Below are positions 47,014-60,693 of a DNA stretch of 64,000 bases, piece by piece (within the stretch, counting starts at the first letter, position 1; each line of letters starts with the position of its first letter). The position numbers and the translations under genes were made by a program. Source of the stretch: Macropodus opercularis (taxonomy: Eukaryota > Chordata > Actinopteri > Anabantiformes > Osphronemidae); contig CM061098.1 of assembly GCA_030770545.1 (NCBI GenBank), positions 11,143,001 through 11,207,000 on the forward strand, written 5' to 3'. A model generated the notes under the pieces. It was not told the DNA's origin and made no database searches. It saw nothing but the letters and a program-made list of their open reading frames with translations.

Positions 47014-47048
47014 TAGCCCAAACGAATGAATGATTCATGAATGGGCTA
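47014..47048. repeat. Short inverted repeat TAGCCCA...TGGGCTA
   Basis: 7-bp arms flank an interior with the near-palindrome ATGATTCATGAAT. TGATTCA-type motifs recur nearby (about 47115). Could be a regulatory palindrome; weak evidence. Confidence 0.4.
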
Positions 47049-48766
47049 CTGAAACCCAATGGGATAACACGCCATCCATACAGCTAGGCCCCTCCACTGT
47101 GATAAGGCGAATAAATGATTCATAAAGGGTTTATATGCACAAATTCTCAAAACTGGCCTAAACAGCAGAGCGCGCACACGCACACGCAGGTGCAGTAAGG
47201 CACGTGTGAATGCCTGCACTGTCGGGTCACTAGATCAGTAGCTTACTGTGTCTGCTCCCCTTTAAGGATGCCTCATGACAGATGTTTACTGGATATCCCA
47301 GTCAGCCACGCCAAGCCAGACGAGCCATGCTAGGAAGAAATAATGAGCTGCAGCCCTGTAATAACAGTCTCTGTGCTGTGCGTTTGTGGAGGTGTTAGAA
47401 TTAGTTGTTAACTTGTTTTAAATAGCATTTTAATTGGATTAAATTTTAACGAGCTACAAATTTTGCCTGACTGATGTTTATTGCAATGACTTGTGAGATG
47501 GGATTTTCAAATAAGAACTTGGTGAATTCAACGCCGCAGTTAATGATGTGCACAGCACGCTGGTGCTGACCTGACATGACTTGGCTTCATCTGTGTTGAG
47601 ACGCTTTTGCAGGCTATTTGGGAATCGCGCGGTGGGACGGGGGCTACAGTATGTGACGAGCGGAGGGGGAGAGGGGCCTCGTTTGAAGATCATGCATGTG
47701 GAAACTATCAGGAGCTATCGTGTGAAACTGTGTCTTCATTCTGTGTTGTGCCACTTACCCCCCCCTCCACTTATGCCCGTGGAGGTTTGTCCTCACATCA
47801 TTTGCTATTCGTGTCTCCTCCTGGTCAGTCTCATTGCTTTCACCGGAGTGTCGTTCCGTGTTCCCTTTAAATTGGGTGAGAAATTGAGCCCAATGACACA
47901 TTTCAGCACTGTGGCTCTGTTCCACAGGAGCAGGGACAGCGCTGGCAGGTTTTCTAAAAATGTGTTTAAAATGCTATCCGAGCGTTATGTTGCAGCAATA
48001 AAGCCAGCAGCTTGTGTACATAGTCTCTTATCTTCCCCGGCCCATGTGTGCTCTGTGGCTTCTCCTCTGCTTTCAGCCTTAGGCTCGTGTGTTGGGCCTC
48101 TACTACCACATCTGTCTCATTTGCACAGAATGAGCTGATCCTCATCAATCATGCTTTTTATAATCACATAGACATGATTCCTATGTGAGGATGATCATGC
48201 TTCTGATTAACACGTATATTCTGTTTACTGTAAAGCAGAATGAAACAAGCCTACTGCTGTAGCCCAGGTGTGTACGTGGATGCTTGGTTATTTTTGCGTG
48301 AATCGCTTTGATAGCGTTTTCTGACTTTACAGATTCAGGGGAGACCATGTCTGCACAGAACAAGCTTTCCTTGCCTGTGTGCAGCCCTGCTGTGGTTGAA
48401 GTCTGAAGCGTTGCAGTTTTCTCTGCACATTGTGTCGCTACAGTGTGGAAGCACCGTTGCTCTGTCCCAGTGATGTAGAAACACGCTGAGCACTGGCTAT
48501 ATGCTTAAGTATATTTATGGCAGGCCGCCGTATGCAGAGGACCTGCTGCGTCGGCCGTAGCCCCTGCATTTGGGTTGTGACGTGCTGGCTGTGGCCCAGC
48601 GGAGGCAGTCTTTCTCCTCGCTGCTGCCGCTGAGTTCTGTAATTAAAGGCAGAGGTAAGTCCAGGGGAGGAGGCTGGGCTCTGATTGCTTTTCATGGCCG
48701 CGAGGACAGAGCTGCAGCATGTCCTGAGGGACTGAGGCGCTGCTGAGCTCTCTGCTGCCTGCTATG

Positions 48767-48780
48767 CCCCCCCCCCCCCC
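48767..48780. repeat. Poly(C) run, 14 bases
   Basis: Homopolymer following GCTATG. Length may vary between reads. Confidence 0.85.
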
Positions 48781-51348
48781 AGATGGGAGCTGTTCCAGGA
48801 AGACACACACATTTGTATTGCTCGCCACTGGCATGCTCATGTGCACCCACGTAAACATACACAATTCACGTCCTGCACACACACTCACACACACCATGCA
48901 CAGCAGCTGAGAGAGGCAAAAAAAATACATATGTAGCTGACAGGCAAACTGCTAATCTACTTTAAAGAATGCCTCGCTTTACAAAATATGTGTCAGCATG
49001 AGGCGAGAGGTGCTGGGGCAAAACTGTTACAGTGCAGTCGTGTAATGAATTAAAAACAGTGCAATCAGAAAGACATTAAGGGTCTCACCCACAATTGGCT
49101 GCCGGTTGGCATTGACAGAGCAGCTGATCTGTGATTGGGCTGGAAGCATAGAAGCTGCCTGTGGTTGTCTTGGACCAGTGCTCCGCAGGGGGAGCTGTGA
49201 CCGACCCCCCTCCTCCCCCCAGGAGCAGCCAAACTGATGAGGACCGCTCTGAGGGCCTAGCAAACACGGACATGCTCGCATATAGAGTCTGGGTGGGCCA
49301 CAGCAGTTGTGAGGGGAGAAGTAGCCCGAGCCGCCGCCACTCTTTCTGCGGATTCATTCATGACTTTCAGTGCGCTGACGGTTTAAGCCATCACACGAGT
49401 CCTATCAGACAGAACGACGAGGCAGGAGTACTTTGAAGAGGGGAGCTCTATGAGCGGGTAGAGGGGAAAAGCAGTTGGATGATACTTAAATGCCAAGTCC
49501 GGTCACGTTTCTGTGCCGTGTTCATGAATCAGTTCTGCCAGAACAATTAAAGTAATGCATCAGGATTTCTGCCATTAACAAATAAAAGTCCAATTAAACC
49601 AGGGTCTAATAAACCACTTTCTGCGATGCCTACTTGATCTCAGTATGTAGGCTGGTGGCCACTGGGACCGTGAGCATGCAGGCTTGACGTTCATAGCTCA
49701 TTTCCTGCTTGCACATCAGACCCTTATATTGCAGATGGATAGATAATGTGATATTTCCCCCGTTCTACTCTCTCGGGCCCTCTTGTACTTTGCGGGATTC
49801 TTGAAACAGACACCGAGATGTGATGCTGGGAAATTTGCGAAGGAGCCGAAAGAGGTGAGGATTTAATGCAGTGGACACAGGTGCTCTGACATGAACGGTG
49901 TGAAAGTAGAATATTCACAACATGACTTGGAAGGCAGGACGCTATATGAGGAGACTGGATTTTAATTGGTTTCACACAGTGTGCTCCCATGTATTGTTCC
50001 CTTTGTAATGACACACACAGTGGCAATAGCAGCTCTGCTTTTTGTTATATAATAACACTAATAGATTCATCGCCCCTTGTCTAATTTGGACATGTTATTA
50101 TTATTTTTTTTATTCCTGATGTTGGTAGAGCCAGAGAAGCTGTATATCGGCGTTACGCTGCATGTGTGTACTGTCAGGGTCCCGAATGCTAGAATAATAG
50201 GCCACCTTCATTAGCCTTATCTTTGATTTACTGGATGGAAAAAAGGGGGGGAGGGGGGAGGATGAAAAAAGGGGTTGATGATGAGAAAGGGAGCCAAACA
50301 TAGGGTAGGTTGTACTGTGAGAAAAGAAAAAAAAAACAAAAAAAAGGAGCTGCCGAGGAGAGAGAGGATTGACATGGTGGGAAGATTAGAGGAAGGGCTG
50401 GACAGACGGAGAGAGAGGGGACAGAAAAAAGGAAGATACATAGTTACTGTTGGTGGTGGGGGTCCAGGGTGCGTCCTCCCATCACAGCCGGTTGGAACAA
50501 ACACACGGTCGTGAGACAGACAGTGTGATTTCTAATGGGAGAGAAGCTCACTGTGCCCTGGATGTTTCCCTGCATCTTTCATTTTCTAAATGCTGTTTTG
50601 TCTGTTCGCCACTTAACAAGCCACCAGTGCCTCAGAAAGGAGCCGTGCTTTATTTGCTGCTGTACATAATTACCAGCCATTCAAGACAGGCTTGTTTGCC
50701 GCTCTAAACGATGTTGTGAATTCATCTACAAATAGGAGACAGGCTATATTTTGCCGCAAATCTCTTCACCGCGTATACGTTGAGTGTTTAAAATTTATGA
50801 CATTGCTGGTGTTCAGCGTGAGATTTGTCGTAATTCGTTTCACTGTGGAGACCGAACCATTTGTGTCCCAGTCAAGCGTTTGTGATAATTGAAGTGAATG
50901 GCTGTTTTATTAGAGGCGGTGGTTAATGTAGAAACCTTGTCACATGCAGTCAGCTGACAGACGACGCGGCGCATCAGAGGCAAACGATCTAAGCAAAAGT
51001 GAAACGAGAAATGTTTTCAAATATCTTAACACAGACAATGGGAATTGAAGTGCATACATGAATTTCAAGTTGGATTTGACCCTGATCTGTTGGATGATGT
51101 TGCTGATGATACAACAGCATGACTGCTATTCTACTACGGGTAATAATTATAATCATTCACAGCTAGTGGTCCTTGTCACAGGAGTGGGGCACAATGGAAA
51201 TAATAATTAGGACTTCTCATTTCACATGCATCGCAGACAAGTGGATGAAGTGTGTACTGTGGCTCTTTGACTTCCAGGATGTACAGCTGTGTGTATACTT
51301 GCTTGTTTCCCTGTGTGAGCACGCTCCAGAAAGCAGAAAGACCCCCTC

Positions 51349-51382
51349 CACACACACAGACACACACACACACACACACACA
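51349..51382. repeat. (CA)n microsatellite
   Basis: About 16 CA units with one AGA interruption. Confidence 0.9.
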
Positions 51383-54300
51383 TTGTACATTGTGACAGTG
51401 ACCCGGGCTTTGCTGTCATAAACAAGTAGTTAATTGTAGCATAAAGACACATGAAGGGCCTGGATGCCGGCTTCACATGTATTCGCCCCTGACAGCGACA
51501 CTCGGTGACGTACTGAGGCTCTGTCATGCGCAAACAGACATTTTTCAACCCACTATCTCTCAGTGCTCTTCTAACCCATTTCCCCAAGTCATCATTCACA
51601 GACTCTGTCAGAACACAGCCCACATATATCACAGTAGAGCCAGTAAAACGCTCTCCAGAAGGAGTCAAATATGCACCTCAGCGTAGCCGTTGCTGATAAA
51701 AGAGCTAATTCATCATTTAGTCACACAAAGCCCCAGAGATTCTTTGTAATATTTTGTATACTGCTGGAATTCAGGAGATAAGGATTTGCTGAATAATTTG
51801 CGGGCGTTCTGGATAATTCCAGTGTTTCTCAGAGTATTTAGGTGTGTTTTTGAGTAAGATTTAATTTATGTATGCAGTTTTTAATTCTGTTAGGCATTGT
51901 TGTTTCCAATGGTTACAGATTTTGCTAATGTACAAGCAAAAAAAATTAAATACAAATTCTATGATGCCATAGCACTACAACAATCTCAGCGCAGCCAGAG
52001 TATTTAACCTTCCTGACCCTTCTGTAAACTCTGCAAACTGTAAGTCCTGGCTGATACAGCACAAACACAACGAAGCTGTGAAAACCGGCTCTGGCTGTTT
52101 GGTCAGAACGATGCATTGTTTGCTTAGTTTCTACTAATTTATTTGCTGACTGATCACGGTGTAGATGATTTTATCCATTTTCTAAAATCCAAACTAAGTT
52201 TATTGTTTGTTTTCTTCTTAAGACTAGGAAACTGAAAATTGTTTCTTTCAAGCAAAACTGCTCAATATCCCCAGCTTCTGGATTTGGATCTGTTGCTCTC
52301 CCTCCTTGGATATTTTGTAATTTTAACTTTTCTTACATGCGGAAAACTAAAAATACAACAGCTTCATTAATAATGGAAATCATCTCTAGCCTAACAATAC
52401 ATGACTTTACATAAAATATCAAATGCCATTAAATGCAGTGAGACTGTGTGAGCTCCACTTAACGCGTGGATTGTTTTATATTCTGCCTAAAGTATGTTAA
52501 ACTGAGACAAATAACAAAGAGCTTTATTTTTTACCAAGACAAGTAGTAGTTCTATTAATAATCTTAATTGTAAATATGAGATGTGCATAAGAAGCAGGCA
52601 GCTGAAACTACTGCCCACCACCAAACACAGAGCCCAGTGGTCTCTTATTTACCTTCTTTTCTACGGCGATATTTCATAATGGGCTAAATACTCTGGGAGC
52701 ATCACAACACAACCCTTTTAAGTTCAAGTGACGTTATGCACAACCTGCTCCTTTGAGATCCGCCTGAGTCGTGCATGTGCTCATGTGTGAGTTTGCCTTT
52801 TGGCTTTGTGTGCGCACTTTTTGGGACGTTCTTATGGTTTAGTTGCGCAGGTAGCTCCACTGAGAGGAACTCTTTGTCGGGGGGGAGCCGGCGTGTGCTT
52901 TACATCCATGTGATCTAGTGGGCTTCAAACTGACTATTAGAGACGCGTGCTGCTGCAGTGCTTTTGGCTCCAGTGATGAGGCCTCTGGAGGCGGTGGTGT
53001 ATCTGTGGCCATGGCATATTTGGTATATATATTTAAGTGCATGTGTGTGTATGTGTGTCTGCACACAGGCGTTATCTATCAAGGGGCAGCCAAGTCAGAG
53101 AAGCCCCTTGTGCTGACCGTTAGAAAACACGAACATTGTCTCACTTAGAAATCTCCCTCCAACTGCTGAGACATCACAGTGGAGGCAGCTCTGCTCGTGG
53201 AAACTAAATGTGTATGTATGGCTTGTGCATACGTCTTTGGCTCCTGAGCTCTTACTGTGTGCACGAGCCGGGCCTCAGTCTTGTAATAATAAAATGATTT
53301 ATGTTTTTTTCATCCTGCCCTGTACAAAAATGATAATGAGCAAACGCTGTTGTTTGAATAACACCGAGTGCCTACAAGGAACACGTATTCGGAGGACAAA
53401 GGCTCCGTTCTCGAGAGAAAAGTTTAAAAAAAAAATGGTAACAATTTACACTTTGACTCCGTCTCTGGGGGCTTCGGGAAATGTTAATTTAAGTTCCCAT
53501 TATAAAATGTATTTAAGTCAGACTAAGAATTAATTCCATTATTCGTGGAGGCAGCTGGGGTTCCTGTATCCGTCGAGACGGTTTGCTGCTGCCTCCTGAG
53601 ACCTGTGGGTTTTCCCATCACTTTTAAAATCAATTATCTTTCTGCCTCCATCGCCTCTCCAGCTCTCTCTAAGTACTCTCCTCATATTCTTCATTAGGAA
53701 ACCCACCACTTCACCTATAGCTCACTGTGACCACCTCAGCCGGAGCTCTGTGTATTTTTAAGTGTTCATGGCACGTTTGAATGCCTCCCTCTGATTTATT
53801 AATATGTCTTACACAGAGGTGTAGAGCTGTAGGCCTTAGCAGATTGTTCTCAGCCAGCTTCCTCACTGTATATAGACTATGTCACTGCCTCAGATATAAA
53901 TAGGAAAACAATCGGTGACTGGGTAAGACCGGTTACCTGTTGTGACACTAAAACCATAACAAAGACGCTGCTGTACTGCTGCTGAGGAGCGGCTGCAGCC
54001 CTTGGGAGAGATCATGTTATTCTCCGCTGTGCGCCAGCTCACAAACATCTCACCGCACTAACTGAGGGGCATAAGCATGGATGGGTTTGACAGCTGCTTC
54101 CTATTTTAGTCATCGGCAGGTAGGCGGATGAGTTGAACTGCGGAGGATCTCTGTGCAGCGAAGTCTTCGTCTAATTAGTTTGTCTAATTATGTCTTTGTG
54201 CTGGAAATTTCTCAAATTAGTGGTATCGTGCAGAATGTGAGCATGCTCATTATGGTTGTCATGAGAATTGTTGCGGTGGTTGAGAGAACGGCAAGAGACG

Positions 54301-55607
54301 GGGAGAGAAGGAGTGTCACTGGAACCGAAAGCTCGCCATGGTCCAAATCCCGTTATCAAATACAAATATCTTGTAATGGGAGATGTAGCCCAGCTTCATC
54401 CCAGGAATTCACAGGGAAACTGTTACTTTGCCTGTGAAACACTTGGCGTCTCCCTCCCTGTGCAGGCTGCACCTATTTGTGGCAGACCACAAAAAGGTCC
54501 CCTTTGATTTTCAGTACTTGTGCATCGGTCACAAGAGTGTCACAGCATCAGGCGTGTAAGTGTCTTACACAGGGACACTTGATTCTCCCTCCTTGTGAGG
54601 TGCCACAGCACCAGGGATGAAGATTCCCCTCCACCTCCAGGGTGCTTCTCCTGGCCCTTAGGTGAGGCGGCCTAAACGCTTCCTTCCTTGTTTCCTTTCA
54701 TGTTTCCTCCCCTTCTTCCCTCTCTCCCTCCATTTCCTCATTCCTTCCTCATCTCTCCCCTTTCACTGTCTCATTCACCCCTTTTCCCCTCTATCTGTCT
54801 CCCTCTCCTCCCCCCACTCCTGGGCCTACAGTAATTGGTATTCTGAGTGGCAGCTGGGATCCATACAAACACAGCAGACAGAGGAAGAGAGGGAGCGAGG
54901 CAAAGTGTGCGCGCGAGAGAGAGAGAGAGCGAGAGACATGGAGGCAGAGAGAAAGAGAAAGCCAGCAAGTCAATACGCTGGTTCATTAGAGCACTGAGTC
55001 ACAGTGGCTGCTGCCTCGTTTGTTTGTGTTTGTCCAATACTCTGTCTTAAGCAGAGCCCACCGCCTCTGTCCGCTCACACTGGCAAACCTGACAGCAACA
55101 CACCCCAGGCTGCCTGCTCGCCTGTGATACGGCCTGTTCTGCACTTGCGTGTGTTTTGACATAGCAGCTTATGAAATAATTAACAAATCGATAGCTCTGT
55201 ATTAAGTGAAGCAAGGCTTTTTTTATGGCGCTCACAAGCCCGAGTCCGAATTCATGTGTAAAGTGGGACCAGTGTGAAAATGTGAATGGTATATATTTGC
55301 TCACCTGCGTGTTAGCGCATAGTCATGCTGTGATGGAGTTGTGCTCCGTGACTGATTGTGTGTCAGCACAGCATATGTAAGACTGGAATAAAATGTCAGA
55401 TTGTGGCTGTGAATGTAAAGACACAGGCTGATTTACTGAAATGAAATTTGGAGATAATAAAAAATCAGAGAGGCTCCATTAGGAAGCAGAAATAGGATTG
55501 TGCAGTTATTGAAAATATTAAAGTGGATGGTCCAAAAAACAAGAGGGAGGAGTATTCTGTGGTCATGGCAAACTGAGAGCAGACCACTCGTCAGGATATT
55601 GAAAGAG

Positions 55608-55610
<3 letters not shown>

Positions 55611-55650
<40 letters not shown>
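55611..55650. repeat. (GA)n microsatellite
   Basis: About 19-20 uninterrupted GA units in a purine-rich flank. Confidence 0.92.
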
Positions 55651-56302
55651 CAGGTGAAGAGAAAGGGCTAAAATGACCTGTTCCAGTCTTCAAGGCCTGT
55701 TTATTTTGGAGGAAGTAGTAATATGATGGTGGCTGTGCGGTTGTCTGGCTGAGGCTGCTGGCTCCCAGGGCCCTCATGGTGCACGATGACCTCTCATTAC
55801 CAATGCTTGAGGGAGCGTGAAACAGAGGAGATCACTCCAAAGGGCAGCTGTGTAGATGCGCCTAACCTTTTAAACCATCGGAATACGTCAACCATACAAA
55901 TAACTCATTAACCTTATCCATTTAAATGGACGGCGTCTACTCTTATCCCACACCCCCTTTCCATCTTCAGTATTAGATTTGTTTAATTGGCCATTGCACA
56001 TGTTGAAAATGGCAAGTCCCTTCAGCGGTGTGGCGTGGTCGGGGCCAGCGGTGCATCCGGGCTGCAGGGATCTGGTTCTTAACACAGATGGTTTAAGACG
56101 ACGAATGAAGAGTCGTGGCAGTGATATTATGTTTGCATGTGTGTGGGGCTTGTTGTTTAGGAAGTGGCCTCCGGCTCCGTCCAGTAGCACAGGAGGGTAT
56201 TGATTGGAGGAGCTCAATAGCTTGGGCCTTTTAATCACCTTGCTCAGAGGCTGCATTGTCCCACAGGCCCAGAGAATAAGTGCTGCTAATACTCGTGTGC
56301 AT

Positions 56303-56325
56303 ACACACACACACACACACACACA
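56303..56325. repeat. (AC)n microsatellite
   Basis: About 11 AC units followed by ATGCAG. Confidence 0.9.
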
Positions 56326-59325
56326 TGCAGCCACTCGCTCCCAGGCTTCTGCAGCCCCTCACAGACCCACACAGCCACTAATCAATAGGCCTGATTACCA
56401 ACAGGGAGGCAGACGGGGCTTTGTTCTCGTTCGTCCACAGAGGAGCTTGCCCCCGTTCCCAAACATCTCGCCAACTTCTCTTTTCATGAGGCACAATATG
56501 GTAACAGCTTGAATTTGACCTGCTGCACCTAGACTCAGATCTGTCAGTGTCAAATGACTAAATGTTTGTTGTGCGAGTCGAGTATAATAATGTGCTGTTC
56601 TGACCCAGTTGTAAAGCAAAACATTTAGACTTACACATCAGGCTTCTAAAAATGGCATTTCTCTCACTCTCACTCTCTTTGCACTCTGCCTCCATCGCTT
56701 CTCTCTCTTCCTCCCTCAATCTGTCTCTCTGCCTGCTTGGCTGTCATCTCTCTTTATACTGTTTAGAAATGCTGTACATTGTGTTACAGGGTTGTGACTG
56801 ATAGTCTGCCAGTTTCAGCTGTGGCACATCAGAGAGGATAACCTCACCCCCCCCATCTCTTCCTGAACACAGAGAGATACACATTAAAGCCTGTGTGTGC
56901 TTCTTTAACTGCTCTCACTGATTCCATACCACCTGATTAAGTGTTTCACAAGGACGCTGGGTTTCCATTCATTATTGCTTAAGGGCCCCGGAAGCGCCGT
57001 CCTGATGTGGGGACACACGGAAGCTCCCTCCTGGCTTGTGTGGCAGCTTTGCACAAGCAATAGACAGAAAGTATTGTTCTCCCCCATCAGAGAGTCTGAG
57101 GCCATTTCTATTTCCCTCTGCACAGCCTCATCAATAAGCCTCTAAGCCGTGTTTCAGAAACTAATAATGTCAATGACTTCAAAAGGGAAAACAAATATCA
57201 AAGAACGCCGGCGTATTAGCAAGCAGAAACGATGTGTGAATATTGGGATTTGAGTTTGCAAGCGGTCTGAAGGGCAGAGCCGGGCCTTCGTTCCGTCCTG
57301 TGTCCTCCTCATTATTACCTTTCCAGCGCATACAAACGCTCTCCCTCAGTCTGACACACTTCTCTGCATTTGTCTCCCCCTCGCTGCCCTCCCTTTCCCG
57401 TCCCCTCTTTCCTCCTCTCTCTTCTTCGCTGTGTATCTCCATTCTTCTCCTTCTGTTCTCTACTGCCCCCCTCCTCTTCCTCCTTCCACCCCGCCTGCCC
57501 CTGTCCTTTGGTTTTGAAGCCAAGTAAAGGAGTCGCCTTCTGAAGCAACGGGGAAATAATTTGTGGCTCCGAGTACAAAGGGAAATCTTTACTGTGAGAG
57601 TAATGGAATGGATTTTGTGATGTGGATGAAAACTGACTTCATTTTAGGGTCTCATTTTGATAAACAAAATACGGATAAAAGACAGTGACTTAAAGAGAAA
57701 AATAATAAGGGTGTAGTATATAGTGGATAAAATATATTCTCACTATTATATTCACAGGAACCAAAATACAAACATATAATAATATAAAAAACGCTTCTTT
57801 TTTAACACCGCAAACGATGACTGACTGTATTCTGGAGTGGAGAGGAGTGTTGTAGAAGTTTGCATCCAAACTGCAGCGGCTGCAGTTCCAGCACTAAAAT
57901 CCAGTTTCAAAAGCCCCGTGTGCGATCTGTAATGGTCACTTATTGACTGGAAATTCCTCAAAGCCCTGGGCAGACCTCCATGCTCACGTATCGAGCCGTT
58001 ATCAATGAGCTGCTTTTGTCTTGGCTCAAGAGACTGTGGACATATTAGCAGGACATTTATTGTGTTAGAGGAGAAGAAATTTGGAGAGCCAGAGACGTGG
58101 CAGATAATAATGGCAGAATTGTTTTTCATTGAAGAGGTAGGGAAAAAAAAGTGTTTTTTGACGCAGCAGGAACAACCAGACACACTGATTTTATTGAGCT
58201 CTGATTCTGTTTGCTGAGCTGTAGTGTTCGTTTATTTAATGTTTAATGTTCATCGTTATTTCCTCGCCAGGTCAAAATATTACACTACAGCTTCAGCTAA
58301 AGGGCTGATGAAGTTAATTGGATGTGTACCATCGCTGACAGGGCCACAGACACAGGGCATTACTTACATACTTACTACTTAATAGTAAATATGTATTTAT
58401 ATATAATATTACATTTATACTCCACCATATCCTGGTCAGTACATCTGGCCTTTTGCATAATACGTGGTACACTTTATTTGCTGGGTAGCGTATTTTTTCT
58501 GCTTGATGCTGCCTCGATTGTTGCTTTTTAGCCTAAAATCTGTAAAACGTGAAGGTGACTCAGTGTAAACCATAAAGTAATTGTGCAAATGGCAAAATTA
58601 AAGCATCAAAACAATGAAGTATGTGTTAACAGAGGCTAAAAAGGCCAACGGAGCTGGAGAGTTTGGTGATAATGCTTGTCACCGAGGCACTATGACCCTT
58701 TTCACTATACGCCGAGTGGATTAATGCAGTATTAATATGAAAATATTGAGTAATGCCTCCCACATCTCAGGTTGTTTTTAAACGACTTAAATAGGCCTCG
58801 TTGTAGGTGTATTTTTGAGCTCTGGACAAAGCCAGGCTAAGCTAAGCTAATTGTCTCTGTCTGTCTATAACCTGCCTTTAATTTTTTGTAGTGTAGAACA
58901 ACATATTGTTTTATTTGTGACATTGACCTTCTTCACTGAGCAGCAATAAATAATATCCACTTAAAAACTGCAGTCCAGCTACAGTGGCTGTTAAAACCAT
59001 ACGACCTCCACAGATAAGCTGAAGAATTGTGAGTCATGAAATGGTGAAAGTATCGCTTATTGCACCTCAGTACTTAGTGTAGCTGCAGACAGAGCCTCCT
59101 GCAGCCACCTTCCCCCCTGACCCCGGCCTTGACAAAGTGTTAGTCATCTAATTCTCATACATCATCACATTAGTCAGAGGAAAATAGACCCGGCAACCTT
59201 TTATTTACTGCTGACATTATTTGTCGCCAATAATTAGCGTTGACAGTCCAGTCGGACGTTTAGATGTTAATTGTTCACGTCCAAGACAACTTTCAGCTTT
59301 AAACTATAAGCGTCTTTTTAATGTA

Positions 59326-59737
59326 CAGTACTGTGCAAAAGTTTTAGGCAGGTGTGAAAAAAAATGCAGTGAACAAAGAACACTTTGAAAAGTGGAAGTG
59401 TTAAACATTTATTTTCATAATTGAACAAAAGAGAAATCTGAATCAAATCAATATTTGGTGCGATCACCCTTTGCCTTCAAACAGCAGCAGTTCTTCTAGG
59501 TTCACTTGTTCAGTTGTTGAAGGATCTCGGCTGTAGGTTGTTCCAAACAGGGTTTCTCACATCCTTCTGTCTCATGTGATCCCAGGCACCAAATATTGAT
59601 ATGGTTTAGATTTTCCTTTTGTTCGCTCGCTTTGCATTTTGTAAATTGACAAAAACAAACAAATTATTTATATTTGTGAAAGCATTGCTTGTTTACAGCA
59701 TTTTTTCACACCTGCCTAAAACGTTTGCACTGTACTG
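59326..59737 (-). mobile_element. Internally deleted Tc1-like DNA transposon
   Basis: The left end CAGTACTGTGCAAAAGTTTT continues as AGGCAGGTGTGAAAAAA. The right end is its near-perfect inverse, TTTTTTCACACCTGCCTAAA then ACGTTTGCACTGTACTG. Both ends are flanked by TA (59324-59325 and 59738-59739), the Tc1/mariner target duplication. At 412 bp the element is far shorter than an autonomous copy of about 1.6 kb. On the - strand the interior reads WDHMRQKDV, then VWNNL, which match the C-terminal end of Tc1 transposases, followed by stops. The catalytic DDE region and the N-terminal DNA-binding domain are missing, so it can only have moved with help from another copy. Confidence 0.9.
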
Positions 59738-60662
59738 TATATTTTTATTCACATGCTGCCAATCACTGTTTGAAAAACTTTATTAATTACTTTATCCCTA
59801 ATAAATATGCTCAGAAGAATTAATTAATAGCAGTAAATGTTTGCATGAGACAGCTGCAGTGCTCTTGGGTGGGTCACAAAGCACTGACCTTTAGTACATA
59901 TACTGTTACAGATGTTTATTCTGAAATGTGCATATACTGCAGCACGACGCAATCTGCTAATCTGAACAAAGTGGAGCGTTTGGACCAGTCCCGTTGTTGC
60001 TTCGTCATTCTGTGATGCTATTATCACTGGACACGTGCTCTTTTGTTGTGTCTGTGCTACTAGACAATAATTAGACGGGGAGTTTGTGTCCTAAATGATC
60101 CTGCAGAAACGCTCTTCCAACGTCTCTGAGCTTGAGGAGCGAGGACGTGAAACACGCTTTTGCTCGTCCCTACAGCCATTTACCACTCGAGGTGGTAAAC
60201 ACTGTTTGATGGTCATTAGAAAACAGTTTTATTACTGAGGTTACGGTGTCTAGCGGTTGACCTCCTCCTCTTTGATGTATGGCGGTGCAGGTTTTTAAAG
60301 CAGGGGGATGATGAGGAAGTGCCCTCACCTATGGCTGGAATGTCCCCATTTAGCAGCCTTTGAATCATTGTGCAATCATTGTGCAACCTTTTGTTTCCCT
60401 CCCCCAGTGCTCCTCTTGCTACCCCTCCACCTCCAATCATTCCCTTCTTCCCCTTTCTCTCCCTCCCTCCTGTCATCTGAAATGTGCCCTGCATAAGTGG
60501 AGGCAGCTGCTTAAGTGCTGAGAGAGGGAGTAGAAGGGGAGAGTGGAAGTGGAAGGAGGGAGGTGAGGGCCGAAGAGGGAGAAAGAGAGAGTCTGACTCA
60601 CAATTAGTTTTGCTTTCCCTCCCTGAATGCTGCAGCGTCTACTCCACCCATTGCACTCAAGG

Positions 60663-60675
<13 letters not shown>

Positions 60676-60693
<18 letters not shown>
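60676..60693. repeat. (AC)n microsatellite
   Basis: About nine AC units following a CT-rich tract (TCTCTCTCTCTCTTACAC). Confidence 0.8.

Larger units (their letters stand above)
46512..59325. other. Probable long first intron of nexmif (or intergenic): no exon recognised
   Basis: Nearly 13 kb with no exon I can support. Content is microsatellites, purine/pyrimidine tracts (e.g. 54690-54820 and 57340-57500, CT-rich) and unassigned single-copy DNA. A + strand open frame at 47581-48138 is long (about 185 codons) but starts at a non-ATG codon and shows no protein family features. Such first introns in developmental brain genes often hold conserved enhancers; I cannot identify these without alignment. 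Confidence 0.4.

Noticed and set aside
47581..48138. 185-codon + strand open frame
   Set aside because: It begins at a non-ATG codon, has no recognisable domain, and its hydrophobic stretches are what T/C-rich DNA gives by chance. No splice context supports it as an exon.
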